Source: Microplitis mediator
Taxonomy: Eukaryota > Arthropoda > Insecta > Hymenoptera > Braconidae
Length of the DNA: 64,000 nt
Direction: 5' to 3'
Assembly (NCBI RefSeq): GCF_029852145.1
Contig: NC_079970.1
Coordinates: forward strand, 25,734,331-25,798,330
Below are positions 24,414-38,400 of this stretch, piece after piece (position 1 is the first letter of the stretch; each line of letters begins with the position of its first letter). Position numbers and translations under genes: made by a program. The notes below the pieces were generated by a model. That model searched no databases and had not been told where the DNA came from. It saw only the letters and a program-made list of their open reading frames with translations.

Positions 24414-27400
24414 ATGGACGAGATGGAAGTCGGCGAATTAGATGATATCGATGGATGCTGCTATCGTGGAGAAGGAAATGCCAACTTGGTCATATCACTA
24501 CCAGCTGTAAGTATTATTTTTTATAAAAATAAATAAAATAATGTCTATAAATACACATGTTGAATTTAATGGAGTTTACGTAAAAGCCCTTGAGTCTCTG
24601 GGGGAAACCCGTAGTCAGCGTCTTCTAGACCTTTTAGTATAAAATCTATTTTGACGATGCCACGACAAAGCTGCCGGTGCCTTGGCTTGATAAATGCATA
24701 CATGACGCATAGAGTAGACCACTCAGGCGATGACTGCCACGTCAGCGAATACGGCCTGCCGACGGGTTTAGAACCACTATCGATTATTTACTCCAGCTTT
24801 CTGTTTAATTAGAAATTATAAGTAAAAATAGTAAAAAAACAATAAAAAAAATAAATAGATAAATAATAATAATAATGTAACAAAAAAAAAATTTCTCCTC
24901 TTTCATAACGGTTACACAAACACGTTATATATAAGTCTATATATATAATGTATGTACATATATGTTAAGTTTATATACATTACATTGGCTCATTACAATG
25001 CCAGAAAAGTAACGGGTGAAAGGGAATGACATTTGTTAAAATTTTCAGGCCAGAAGCGTGCTGCGATTTCGTAAAATAAAATCACCAGACGAATTACCAG
25101 CCGATGGTGGAAGATCACGAGTTGAATTTGAGTACAAATTTTACAAGGAAATAATTACTAAGTACCTGGGTAATTTTGTTAAGGAGCCAAAAATTATAAA
25201 ATACCATCCTAGAGACATACCGCACTGGAATAAACGCATTGAACCTCATCGATCAGGTAATACAGCAAAAAAACTACAGTAAAATAAGTACATACACTCG
25301 GACATCATCTTTAAATTAGTCAGAATAAATTCCTAAAACGTGTTCTTGAAGATCGGAACGTTTTTCGCGGAACGAAAATAAGAAGAAGGAAATGAAAAAT
25401 AAAAAAACTAATGGATCTAAATTTCGGAAATGTTTCTCATGTCACCCAAAAATGAGAGGCCGCCCCCAACTACCCCTAAATTCGCCTTTAGACACAAATT
25501 TCGTGAATTATTTTCATTTTCGTTGCGTGAAAAACGTTCCGATCTTCAGGTACGTCCTAAAACCTCAAAACGTCAAGATCTGTTAGAAATTCGATTTTAG
25601 AAAATCGGACCGAAACCAATAACTTGCCTCTTTTTTTGAATTTAAAATTTTTTAGCGGGAAGTTTAAAACTACAGTAGAATAAGTACGAGTTGATTATTA
25701 GCAAAGTATAATTTTATTATTTTAAAATGTCACAGGTCACCGTCGTCACAAGAGTTTATTCGAGGAATATGGAACTATACTTCCAGACTACACATTATTG
25801 CCGTTAGAACTCGAAGGAAAGATACGAGGGGAGAAGCCAACGTTCTGCGTTGAGATAAAACCTAAACAAGGCTTCGTGCCTGAGGCTGATCGCCACGTAC
25901 AGAGATGTCCTTACTGCGTCAATCAATTTTATAAGGTTATTTTTTTATACGCTACTCGGTTTTATTTTTATCACGTGGATAAAAATATCGATGTAAATTG
26001 ACTTATTTCTATTTATGGGGATATATGTTTGTAAATAAAATGTAATGTCGGTTGGTTTTAGCTCGCTAAGAAGACAATATCAAGACGCAGCGGTTACTGT
26101 CCATGTGACCTCTTTTCTGGTGATACAAGTAGAGTGAAACGTGCGATTGATGCACTAGTAGAAACACCGCAGAATAATTTCATCGTCTTTAAAAATGGGC
26201 AGCGTGTCTGGGCCGAGGGATATGAGCGTATGGAATTGGAGCGGTTGTTAGCCGAATGGTTTTCAAACGGCTCGTCTCACGATATACAACGGCTCTATGA
26301 GGACTTGAGTCACCTCCTTTCCGAGGCGCTGCTTCGTGAGTTTCCCGTAGGCAAAGACGATGATGATGATGATGGTCCTACTTCCTTGTTGGATCCAATT
26401 AAACAAGTTCAAGCGATACCGGTTCTAGTGGAACAGCAGCATCAACTCGATCGTGAGACGATAAATAAAGCTGCTATTAATTTTAATTTACTCAACGAGG
26501 TACATATTAATCTCAACTACTTTACATGTTACTTTGTAATCAAATTATATAATAACATAGTAAATATATGCACAGAAAAAAAAGGATTTCTTGGCGCAAA
26601 AAATTTTTTCTCGCTCTAAGAAAATTTTTACTTGCCCTAGAAAATTTTTTTGCATCATGAATTGAAAACGAAAATTTTCTTGGAGTGAGAGAAAATTTTA
26701 TTGAGACAAGAAAAAATTTCTCACACTAAAAAATTTCTTATAATTATAAGAAAATTTTTGTTTTCATTATATGATAAGGTAAAAGACCTAGTACCCAATC
26801 AGGGAACTAGTACCCGATCACTCTATATATTTGTATAGGTATATTTAGTAAAATTTAGTAAATATAGATATAAAAATACATGAGAGATCGGGTACTACTC
26901 GGGTAGGTCTCTTATCTTATAGTTTTTTTTACGCAAGAAATTTTTTGCATTATAAATTTAAAAATCAAAAATTTTTCGCGCCAAGATATCAATTTTTTTT
27001 CTGTGTGCAATTAGTATACAAGACTTTTTTTTTCACTATTAAAATTTTATTTATTTGTGTATCGCGTTGTTATTTACAGGCATGTGATTTTCCTCGTGGA
27101 AATTTACCTCAGGGGTCGGTGCTAAATCGTATTTATCGTATGCAACAATTGCATTGTATCAGCAGCGATATCGTTTATGCAATCTACTCAATGTATTCAT
27201 CGATTGTGGATGAACAAATGGTTTATTTTCCAAGCACCAACGACACAGCAAAACAGTCCTTCTCCTCCACCTCTACCAGCGAACGTATTTGTAATGACAA
27301 GACGTTAAATAAAACCACAATTGCACTTTTGCGTAATTATTTGTTATTCAGTATCGCCCGGGACTGTTCCATTCTTTTATCTTTTCGTGAAATTGATTTG

Positions 27401-27653
27401 TAAGTTACCATAAATCATTCAAAATCATATCGATTCAAATTTTAGACGCCGTACATATTTATAATTATTTTTTACTTTTTGCAGAGAGAGCGCAAATAAT
27501 ATTCCAAGTGAGCACGTCATTAAGTTTTCACAGCAACAACGCTACTTTTCATTCAGCATCGGTATCACGGATGTGGATCCGAAGAATCTTAATCGCATTG
27601 AAAAACATCGCGAGCGTACAATCCGTGCCTTGAACTCCGTAACAGTCGACTGA
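24414..27653 (+). CDS. IPPK: Inositol-pentakisphosphate 2-kinase
   Basis: Phosphorylates inositol 1,3,4,5,6-pentakisphosphate at position 2 to make phytate (InsP6), which serves mRNA export and inositol pyrophosphate synthesis. Six exons join in frame: 24414-24506, 25049-25256, 25736-25935, 26062-26499, 27080-27399 and 27485-27653, giving 475 aa (human about 491). Family features, in order: the GEGN glycine-rich motif (residues 19-22), the VLRFRK strand with the probable ATP-contacting lysine, CVEIKPKQGF (about 138-147, the signature of the family), a zinc-ligand-like CPYC (158-161) followed by CPCDLFSG, the IVFKNG segment, and near the end ARDCSILLSF then FSFSIGITDVDPKN. An aspartate run (DDDDDD) lies in a loop of exon 4. 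Introns 2 and 4 carry short mobile elements. The poly(A) signal lies about 230 bp after the stop. Confidence 0.95.
24590..24790. other. Unexplained GC-rich islet in IPPK intron 1
   Basis: About 200 bp of balanced composition (for example GCCTGCCGACGGGTTTAGAA) between very AT-rich intron flanks. No ORF, tRNA fold or inverted repeat was recognised, and the coding exons of IPPK do not need it. It may be an intronic small RNA, an enhancer or an old repeat. Confidence 0.3.
25346..25549. mobile_element. MITE with ~32-bp terminal inverted repeats (IPPK intron 2)
   Basis: The left end GAAGATCGGAACGTTTTTCG and the following AACGAAAAT return inverted at the right as ATTTTCGTTGCGTGAAAAACG then TTCCGATCTTC, with only a few mismatches. 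The interior is about 140 bp and non-coding. No second copy was found in the window. Confidence 0.75.
26572..27008. mobile_element. Short repeat family D, copy 3, interrupted by family E
   Basis: The outer element starts CACAGAAAAAAAAGGATTTC at 26572 and ends TTTTTTTTCTGTGTG at about 27008. It is made of repeated 'aagaaaatttt' units. A family E palindrome (GACCTAGTACCCAATCAGGG at the left, ATCGGGTACTACTCGGGTAG at the right) sits inside it at about 26779-26929. Both lie in IPPK intron 4. Confidence 0.65.
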
Positions 27654-27882
27654 AGATCAACATCAGCATCATCATTTTGCTATAAAAAAAAACCACGGCT
27701 GCATACATTTGAACAATGGACCATTTCTTACTCAAAAGCTGTGATTATCCAGCGTTCAATGTACACTCCCCCCACTACGCATCAAATAACAACTTTTATA
27801 ATGATATATCCATATAAATATATCACATGGAAATGTATTACTATGATATGTAGCAACCAGTTGATAAAAAAAAAAAAATGCC

Positions 27883-27888
27883 AATAAA
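27883..27888 (+). terminator. Probable IPPK poly(A) signal
   Basis: AATAAA in CCAATAAATCATTC, 230 bp after the IPPK stop codon, followed by T-rich sequence. Confidence 0.5.
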
Positions 27889-29164
27889 TCATTCATGTCA
27901 TTCATCATTCATCTGATAATGTGTATATTACTCTATCTCTTTAGTATCATAACTTTATTTTTAAGCCTTGCCAATAACAATATAACATATATGTATATGT
28001 ATATTTATTTAAAAGGCATAAAACATATGTAATCCGGTAGATTTTTATGATTTAACGAGCTAGCTTATGATAAGAATTTAAAAAAAAAGTATAAGCAAAT
28101 ACAATAGCGGAAGAATGAAGGTGACTTGTGGGACGTCTACCTCAAGCTGTTGATTGTGTCAGAATCGATCGTCTTATCAAGTACACCGGGGAATCGTCGA
28201 TTTGCCAGTGAGTTTATGAATGGCGCTGGTGCAATGGTACATGTACAGAATGGATGTACAGCCAGCAAGCCAGCAAGATGATGAAAGAACGCGAGTGAGA
28301 GAGTGCGCCAGAGCACTTATTCTCTTTATCAAGTAACGGAGGACGAGGATTGGTCGATGGGTCGTTTTCATGGGTACACACACCACGATGACAAAAGTAC
28401 CGCTCATATACTTTGTGAGTTTTCTGGTAGTATGGAGGGGAAATGCGTCGAGATGTTTGCGCGTGGGTATCGGTCGAAGATTTTTGCTGCTTCCTCCTTC
28501 TCCTACATCCCGTCTCTTCTCCATCCCTCGCCATCGTCCTCCTCAGGTTTGTGTTATTGGGCATACGCTACAACAGCTACAATACGTGTGTGCAACATCA
28601 ACAATATCACCAGCACCAGTAACACCAGCGGCTCAATACAAGTACGAGCTGATCACCAGCACACCAGTGGTTTTATTTCATGAAAAAAGCTAGAAGGCCG
28701 CTCTCATACTGTACGTTTTAAATACACAATTAGGTACTAGTACTAGTTACTTATTACCAGTGCTAGCACAGTAGCTGGTCCGGTCCACCCCGCCCGACGA
28801 TCATAGCGCCTCTTTAAACTGAGCTGTCGTGTTTTAGAGCTGGTTGCTGGTTCACCGGCTGGTTGGCATCGCAGCTTGCTGCTGCTGCTGCTGCTGCTGC
28901 CTGGTCTGGTCGCTTGACATACTCACACTCAGACCAACCAGTTCACGAGAACAACAAGCTGAGAGCTCATCACGGAGCTCATCTAGCTTTCGGAGCAAAT
29001 GCCGACATCATCGTGATTATTCACCGTGTTTTAATATTTTTTTATTCACCAACTGCGCGTGTTACCAATAAGTCCTTGGGTGGTGGTGGTAGTGGTGATG
29101 CTGGTGATGATGATGTTGTTATTGATAATGAAGCGGCACTGAGAAATAATAATCGGTGTGGGCC
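27889..29164 (+). other. IPPK-Nf1 intergenic region and Nf1 5' UTR
   Basis: AT-rich to about 28080, then GC-richer to the Nf1 start. The second part is the likely Nf1 promoter and 5' UTR. It has a (GCT)n run at about 28878-28900 and a GGTGGT run near 29080-29095. Overlapping low-complexity ORFs on both strands here have no recognisable domain. Confidence 0.45.
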
Positions 29165-29434
29165 ATGGGCACCCCAAAACCGGAAGAATGGGCCATTTTG
29201 CTGATTACGCGTTTCGAAAACGAGGTATAGATTTTTTTTATTATTTATTTATATTTTTATTATTATTTTTATTTACGTATCACACTAATCAGTGACAGTT
29301 TTATTTTTTACGTTGAAAGACAGGTTTTTGTGACGTTACTGACCATTTGTTTATGAATGACACTTTTGTTATTTATTTTTTTTTTAATCAGATAAATTAC
29401 TGCTGTCTGTAGCAGCGTTAAGCACAAAGACACT

Positions 29435-29467
<33 letters not shown>

Positions 29468-32400
29468 ACAGTATTGTTGTAATAAATAATTGTCTAAAAA
29501 ATGTCACTATCATTCGATCGAAGGCACATCTCAAATATCCTCTCTCTCCTCTAATTTCGTCCCCTCTCTGAATTTATCAGCATTCACGCGGTTCCGGTGA
29601 TCGTACCGGATGTCGCGGATACAATTCAAGTGCGACAAAGCCCAAGAAATAATTACAGTAATAAAATTATTTAAAATAACAACTTCCGTTTTCCAGTTGC
29701 CATGTCGAGCTGGTCCTCAGACAACAAACTCGCGAATAAACGAGCAGGAGAACCGAAAATTTTTGATTCAAATTTCTCGGCACCGTTTTTCTCTGGTGAT
29801 ATCCGGACTGACGAAAATACTTCAGCGTGTCAACGACACACTGCCAGGGACTGGAGGAGGTCAACGGTCCTTCCACAACACCGACCAGGAACGTAATTGC
29901 TATGAGTCGATCATCATCGTCCTGGACACACTCGAACAGTGTCTGGCCAATCAGCCTAAGGACACTTCTAACAAAGATGAGACCATGAATGTTAAATTAT
30001 TGCTACGACCAATTTGTCAATTTATCAGTAAGTCTTTTTTTTTTAAATTTAATTTACTTGATATTTATATCACTATTTTTTGCAGATATATCTAACGATA
30101 GCCCGCAGCATGTTCACATAAAAAATTTAGCAAGCAAAGTATTATTTGCGTTGAGTCTAAACTTTTTTACGGCCGTATTTAATAGGATTTCTGATCACCT
30201 TCAAGAACTGACAGTCTGTAATGAAGAGAACCCAGACTGCAGTGATATAGAATTGATTCAACATATCAACATTGACGTTGATCGACTCGTACAAATATTA
30301 AATGGTAGATATTTATTTTTATTTTTAATGTTTATAGAGGGTAGAAGTAGAATTACTGGCTACTGCTCCATTTTTGGACATTTAATATTTTATTAAAATT
30401 TTTAAAGTGTCCAAAACTGGTACCAAAATTACCTCTACCCTGTATACGTATACTTTTACCTTAAACTTATATTTGAATTATTTTCCATAAAAAACTAGAA
30501 ACGATTCAAAAATACAAACTGCTCAAAAAATCAGCTCACACAGTCCTGGTAAACTCACTGGAACGCGCGATATGGAATTGGATGGACACTTACCCCCATG
30601 AGTTCGCGGAAGTACAAAAAAAATTTGACTGCAGCGACGGGTCTAAAGACACTTCAAAAAAATCAAACGACGGACTGGCAAAAGCATGCGGTGAACTGTT
30701 CGATGTTCTCGACACTTATGCGGAAAATAAGAAGAGCCGCAATGTCGCTGGCTGGCCACTGCAGATAATGCTGCTGATTTTGTCCCCGAAGGTATTGGAG
30801 GAGATACTGAACACCAAAACAGCGGCATGCTCGCCGAAGCACTCGAAGAAGAAGCAATTTATCGACGGAGTTAAACGAGGCCTCGGAATGCACGGCGGGT
30901 CTTCAAGTAGATCTCTCACAGAAGCTGCTGTGGTGACTTGCGTTAAACTCTGCAAGGCGTCCACTTACATAAATAATTCCGACTCAAGTAATGTTATTTT
31001 TACACTAGTTCGGCAAGTGATTACCGATTTAACGGCACTACTATTCAATATCAATAAGCCTTTTTCTCGCGGGCAGAGTTACATTGCCCAGGATATTGAC
31101 ATGATGATTGACTGCTTTGTCAGCTGCTTCCGCAATCGTCTTCAGAACGACGAGATAACAAAAGTCTGTCTAAATTTAACTGCACCGTCGACTTATCAGT
31201 TCGTTCTTGTCAGTTCACTCTACAGAATAGCAACACCTCCAAGATTGTCATGGTGGCCAGAGATAAATCTAGTCTATCCACGCAGCGCTGAACTGAGAAA
31301 TTTATTCACTGATACTCTTAACAAAGTAACGCAGAGCTACATATCCCACACGACACTGAGGATGATACCGAGTTTCTCAATGAAAGGAAAAGAACAAGGA
31401 AAATACAAAGACCGGGGCGAAGATATCGCGAGTCATCGCAATCTTCTATTGTGGATGGTGAGACTTATCCATACAGACCCAATGTTGATGCTGTATAACC
31501 CAGGAAAAGCTGGCCACGAGATTCAGAGTTCAACTCTGGAGTTGATAAATGGTCTGGTATCACTAGTCCATCAGCCAACGATGCCGGATATTGCTAATGA
31601 GGCAATGGAAGCCCTGCTGGTTCTTCATCATCCAGACAAAATAAAATCATGGAATCCAGAAGCTCCAATAAAAACTTTCTGGGACATCAGCTCACAGGCT
31701 TTATTTTCTATTTCTCAAAAACTTATTCAGCATCAGATTGTCAACTATACCGACATCCTGAAGTGGCTGAGGGAGATACTGGTACGAAGAAATGCATTTT
31801 TGTCACAAAATAAAGATTACGCGAATGTCGGAAGTCAAATTGCAATTTGCAAACAAGCCCACATAAAGCTAGAAGTTGTTTTCTTTATGTACCTCTGGAG
31901 TATCGACATGGAGGCGGTTTTAGTGGCACTCTCGTGTTTTTCTTTGCTGTGCGAAGAAGCGGACATCAGGTGCGGAAGTGACGAAGTTGCTGTCACCTGT
32001 CTTTTGCCTAATTATCATCTTTATATTGAACTGGCCCAAACTTCAACAGCTTTGACTACCGGTAAGTCTCCACTGAATCCATTATTTTATTGAGGCCTAG
32101 TCTTGAAACCGGACAAAAAATATTTTCAATTTTTTAATCAATACTTGATAAATAAATAAAAAAATTTGTGATTTATTTCCGGGGATAAAGCAGAATTTAA
32201 AATTAAATTTGTCGGGTTTTGAAACTAAACTTTATAAAAAGTATATTTAATATTTGGATATATATGTATGTAGCCAGCGGAGAAAGTAGGATGTGTTATT
32301 ATGAACACAGCCAGGGTAAGAAAAATAAATGAAATAAAATTTAAAATTATAATGAAAACTAACTATGAAATTTTTTAGGACGAGCTGCTTTGCAAAAACG

Positions 32401-35400
32401 AATAATGGCTCTGCTGAGAAAAATCGAGCACTGTGTCAACGGAGTCCAACCAGCGTGGGAAGAAACATTTCGCAATTGGGAATCGACCTGCCGACAGCTG
32501 ACAAATTATCCAAAAAATAAAACAGAAGACGGTCAAGTCGAGTCATTTCATCGCAGTACTGGCAAACGCAGAGCTTCGCATCAGAACTCGGAGCACGAGC
32601 TAGAAGAGCAGATAAACGAGTGGGCCAACATGACGGGTTTCTTGTGTGCCCTCGGTGGGGTCTGCCTGCAAAGGAAGTCTCCAAGCCGGCCGATGTCCTC
32701 GGGAATGCTGCCGAATCCTGAGCCCAAGAAGAGCTCGACGAAACAACTGGAAGCTGCGTGTCTCGCAAATCCAACTCAAGAAGTCCAGTACTGTCCGGTT
32801 ACTCAGTTCGTTTTCAACCTTCTGCGACTATTGATTTGTAACAACGAAAAATTTGGAGCGCAGATACAGAAACACGTCAAGGAACTTGTGGGCCAAGAAA
32901 TGAGCGCTGCTTTATACCCGATATTATTTGACCAGATAAAAAGTATCGTGGAGAAATTTTTCGACCAGCAGGGACAGGTGATTGTGCTAGATGTCAATAC
33001 CCAGTTCATCGAGCATACGATTTTTATAATGAAGAATGTACTGGAGTCAAAATCTGATCAGCCGTCTGAGTATTTGGGCATGACAAGTATTGAGGGAATG
33101 ACTCTCGCGATCGTAAGATACGTTAGACATCTAGACACCACAGTATACACGATTCATATTAAGACAAAACTGTGTCAGCTAGTGGAGGCGATGATGAAGC
33201 GTCGAGACGACCTGGCGTTCCGTCAAGAAATGAAGTTCCGTAATAAATTAGTGGAGTATCTCACAGACTGGATAATGGACACGACTCATCAGATGGCTCC
33301 TCAACCGAGTACTGGTGACTTGACAACGATAACTCGGGATCTTGAGCAAGCCTGCATGGAAGCAGTTGGTTCATTGCTGCGCGGACTTCCGCTTCAGCCT
33401 GAAGAGTCTGACCGAGGCGATCTGATGGAAGCAAAGTCACAATTATTTTTAAAGTACTTTAGTCTCTTCATGAACTCACTGAATGACTGCAATGACGCGG
33501 CGAATGAGGACAAAGACGTCGTTTCTACCACTCGTATGACCAGCGTCAAGTTATCGAGTCTACGTAACGCGACTATTCAAGCGATGAGTAATCTTTTGAG
33601 TGCCAACATTGACAGTGGACTGATGCATTCAATTGATCTTGGGTACAATCGTGATTTACAGACCAGAGCAGCTTTCATGGAAGTGTTGACCAAAATACTT
33701 CAACAGGGAACGGAGTTCGATACCCTCGCAGAAACTGTTTTAGCGGATCGCTTTGAGCAGCTCGTCCAGTTGGTGACCATGATAAGCGACAAAGGAGAGC
33801 TGCCAATAGCAATGGCTCTGGCCAACGTTATCACGTCAAATCAAATGGATGAACTGGCGCGAGTGTTTGTAACTCTATTCGACGCAAAACATTTGCTGTC
33901 ACCATTACTGTGGAATATGTTTTACCGCGAAGTTGAAGTTTCAGACTGCATGCAGACATTATTTCGCGGTAACAGCTTGGGAAGTAAAATAATGGCCTTT
34001 TGTTTCAAAATATACGGCGCTAGTTATCTACAGAATCTGCTGGAGCCATTGATAACCCCTTTGTTAGACGATCCCTCAACGAGTTTCGAGGTAGACAGCG
34101 CGCGGATTGATGCCAATGAAAATATTGAGCAAAACGGAAGAAACTTGATAGCTTTGACCAAGAAAGTATTTGACGCGATTGTTTCTTCAGCTGATAAATT
34201 CCCACCACAATTGAGATCAATGTGTCACTGTCTCTACCAAGTGTTGAGCAAAAGATTTCCCCAGTGCCCGCAGAATAACATCGGAGCTGTCGGCACCGTT
34301 ATATTTTTGCGGTTCATAAATCCAGCAATCGTGTCCCCTCAGGAAATGGGTATTGTCAACAAACCAGTGCCATTGCAAATAAAAAGAGGCCTCATGCTCA
34401 TGTCAAAAATCCTCCAGAATATCGCAAATCACGTGGAATTTAGCAAAGAGCAACATATGTTACCTTTCAATGATTTTTTACGCGCGCGTTTTGAAATAGG
34501 CCGCCGATTTTTCATCCAGATCGCATCAGACTGCGAGACTGTCGATCAGACGAACCCGCCGATGTCATTTGTCTCGGACGCGAACGTCCTGGCACTCCAT
34601 CGACTGCTCTGGAACCACCAGGAACGCATTGGAGATTATCTGAGCAGCAGCAGAGACCACAAAGCCGTCGGACGTCGTCCCTTTGACAAAATGGCGACCT
34701 TGCTTGCTTACCTCGGGCCTCCAGAGCACAAGCCCGTTGAATCTCATCTCCTGTTCTCCTACTCCCGGTGGTCGAGCATCGACATGTCCGCGACAAACTT
34801 TGAGGAAATTATGGTGAAGCACAACATGCACGAGAAAGAAGAGTTCAAGAGTATCAAGAGTTTGAATATATTTTACCAGGCCGGTACAAGCAAACAAGGG
34901 AACCCGGTGTTCTATTACATAGCGCGCAGATATAAAATCGGCGAAACAAACGGGGATTTACTTATTTATCATGTGATACTCACCCTCAAGCCATTCTGCC
35001 ATTCACCCTTTGAACTAGTGATCGATTTCACTCATACCTGCTCGGACAATCGTTTCCGCACAGAGTTCCTACAAAAATGGTTCTTAGTCTTGCCTAAAGT
35101 TGCCTACACAAACATCCACGGCGCCTACATTTACAACTGCAACAATTGGGTCAGAGAGTACACCAAATTTCATGACAGAATTCTAGCTCCACTTAAAGGA
35201 AATCGTAAAGTCATATTTATTGATTCCCCGGCACGGCTCAACGACCTCATTGATCCAGAGCAGCAAAAATTACCAGGAGCAACGCTCACTCTCGACGAAG
35301 ACTTAAAAGTATTCACTAGTGCACTAAAACTGTCTCACAAAGACACCAAAGTGTCGATAAAAGTTGGACCCTCCGCTATACAGATAACTTCTGCTGAAAA

Positions 35401-38400
35401 GTGCAAAGTGTTGTCACACTCGGTGCTACTTAATGACGTTTACTATGCATCAGAAATAGAGGAAGTCTGTTTGGTTGATGACAATCAGTTTACCTTGACG
35501 ATATCCAATGAAGCCGGGCCACTGTCGTTTATTCATAACGACTGCGACAGCATTGTCCAGGCAATAATGCACATAAGAAATCGCTGGGAATTGTCCCAAC
35601 CAGATTCAATGTCAGTGCATCCTAAAATAAGGCCTAAAGATGTACCAGGTACGTTACTAAACATGGCGTTACTGAACCTCGGAAGCTCAGATCCCGACTT
35701 ACGTACAGCTGCCTACAACCAATTGTGCGCTCTGACAGCGACATTTGATCTAAAAATCGAAGGACAATTACTTGAGACTTCCGGACTCTGTATTCCATCA
35801 AACAATACCATCTTCATAAAACATCTAAGTGAGACACTTGCGGCGAACGATCCTCACCTGACCCTCGAGTTCCTCGAGGAGTGCATGCAAGGTTTCAAAG
35901 TATCAACGATTGAACTAAAGCATCTCTGCTTGGAGTACATGACCCCGTGGTTAAAAAATCTCGTACGTTTTTACAAACCGAATGATGAAGGCGGCAAAAG
36001 ACAGAAGCAGGTCACTCAGATACTGGAAAAATTGATAACTTTGACAATTGAAGAGGTGGAAATGTACCCCAGCATTCAAGCTAAAATCTGGAGCACCATA
36101 GGCAGACTCCCTGAGCTCATTGACACTGTCCTTGATCACTTTATCCAGAAAAGCGTCGGCTACGGCCTTGGCTCGCCGATGGTTGAGATAATGGCTGACA
36201 CCGCAGTGGCTTTGGCTTCAGGGAACGTCCAGCTGGTGGCAAAAAAAGTTATCGGCAGGTTGTGTCGAGTTGTTGACAAAACTTGCACATCGCCGACGCC
36301 TTTACTCGAGCAGCACATGATGTGGGATGACATAGCGATTCTCGCGAGATATCTCTTGATGCTGTCTTTCAACAACTGCCTGGACGTTGGCAAACATCTG
36401 CCCTACCTCTTTCACACCGTAACTTTTCTCGTCTGCTCCGGAAGTTTGAGTATGCGGGCCTCCACCCACGGTCTAGTCATCAACATTATTCACTCACTCT
36501 GTACCTGCAGCTCTCCCTCCTTCTCCGAGGACACTTACCGAGTTCTCCGCATGAGTCTCGACGAGTTCTCGTTACCCAAATTCTACCTCCTCTTTGGGAT
36601 CAGCAAAGTTAAATCCGCAGCAGTGACGGCTTTCCGGTCTAGCTACCGGCATTCGAATGAGAAATGGTTCACGAATGAAAGGACACTTTGCAACACTCAA
36701 GACCGTGAAAGATTATCATTAACCAGCTTAGAAGTAATAACAGATGCACTGCTGGAGATTATGGAAGCGTGTATGCGAGACATTCCTACGTGCGATTGGC
36801 TGAGGACTTGGACGTCACTGGCAAAGAGTTTTGCTTTTTGTTTTAACCCCGCCCTCCAGCCACGGGCTCTCATTGTTTTCGGCTGCATCAGCAAGAGCAT
36901 AACGGATCAAGATATCAAACAACTGCTACGTATACTCGTAAAAGCACTAGAGAGTTTCAATGATATTACACTTCTTGAAGCCATTGTTATGTGTCTGACG
37001 CGACTCCAGCCGCTTTTGAGACCCGAGTCTCCAATTCATCGGTATCTGTTCTGGGTCGCGACTTCGATACTTCAACTGGACGAAGCCCCACTCTATGCTT
37101 CAGGTCTGGCTCTTCTTGAACAAAATCTCCATACACTCGACTCCCAGGGAACGTTCGATGATAAAACCCTCGAAAAAGTGATGATGTCAACTCGGGAACC
37201 GCTCGAGTGGCATTTCAAGCAACTGGATCACGCTGTAGGTCTGTCATTCAAATCAAATTTTCATTTTGCTCTTGTGGGACATCTTCTTAAAGGCTACAGA
37301 CATCCAACACCAACGACTGTCTCACGTACATCACGAGTGCTGACAATGTTACTGGCGATCGTCGCAAAGCCATTCCGTAGAGATAAATTTGAAGTCACTC
37401 CAGAAAGTGTCGCGTATCTCGCAGCTCTCGTTTCAGTCTCGGAAGAAGTAAGAAGCCGTTGCCACGTTCGTCACTCTCTTGGAAGAAATATCTCGGAGTC
37501 AAGTAGCACTGATTTTATTGACGTTCTTGTTACCAATGGTCCAGATGCGCCTGCTGGCAGCAATCTGAGTGTAAATCCATCAAACCGCAAGCAAAAGTCC
37601 TGGGATTTACTTGACCAAACGGCCATCACGCAAGCGAGGCAACAGAAACAACCGCCGCAGTCGGGTAGAATTTTATTTAAAACCCAACGTTCATTCTCTG
37701 TACCAACTACCAAAGAAGCCAAACCTACTGAAGAAGATGCGAAAAACCGCAGCACCAGAGTCAGTGTTAGCAATGAAAATAACGTTCTCCTAGATCCTGA
37801 AGTACTGACTGACTTTTCAACTCAAACTCTTGTCCTAACGATCTTAGCAACTCTCGTTAAATATTCAACAGAAGACAGCGAGACTCGGATTCTCTACGAA
37901 TATCTTGCAGAAGCTTCGGTGGTATTTCCAAAAGTATTTCCTGTCATAAAAAATCTACTTGACGCTAAAATAACAAGCGTGCTGTTCACTTGTCACGACC
38001 AGGCCATCGTCAGTGCAGTCCAAGCAATAATACAGAATATGATTGCGTGTGAAGACACGAGCCAGCAGCTCCACTACCTGCAGAGCTGCGGTTTCGGCGG
38101 ACTTTGGAGGTTCGCTGGTCCATTCGCGAAGTGCAACAGAACTGCTGACAGCGCTGAGTTGTTTGTTAACTGCCTTGAAGCCATGGTAGAGACTTGTCTG
38201 CCCACCGAAGAGGTCGAGGTGCCGACCAGCAACGACCTGGAAAATGACAAACGAGTTGACGGAATGCCGGGAAAAAGTTTTGCCAAAGCACGACTTCCCT
38301 CGCAAGACAGCAATCCGCGGGATGCTTCTATACTTCTTAGTTCCAAAGAGTGAGTAATTTATTCAAATGACTGATGATTTTTAATTATTGACAGCTCTAA

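Noticed and set aside
28177..29204. Several 100-126-codon ORFs before Nf1
   Set aside because: Explained by the GC-richer Nf1 5' region and its GCT repeat; frames overlap and none has a recognisable domain or splice support.
30305..30396. Extension of the Nf1 exon 3 reading frame into the intron
   Set aside because: It runs into a small inverted-repeat element; splicing at 30304 restores the conserved protein.
32436..38346. Minus-strand ORFs inside Nf1
   Set aside because: Shadows of the long plus-strand coding exon.
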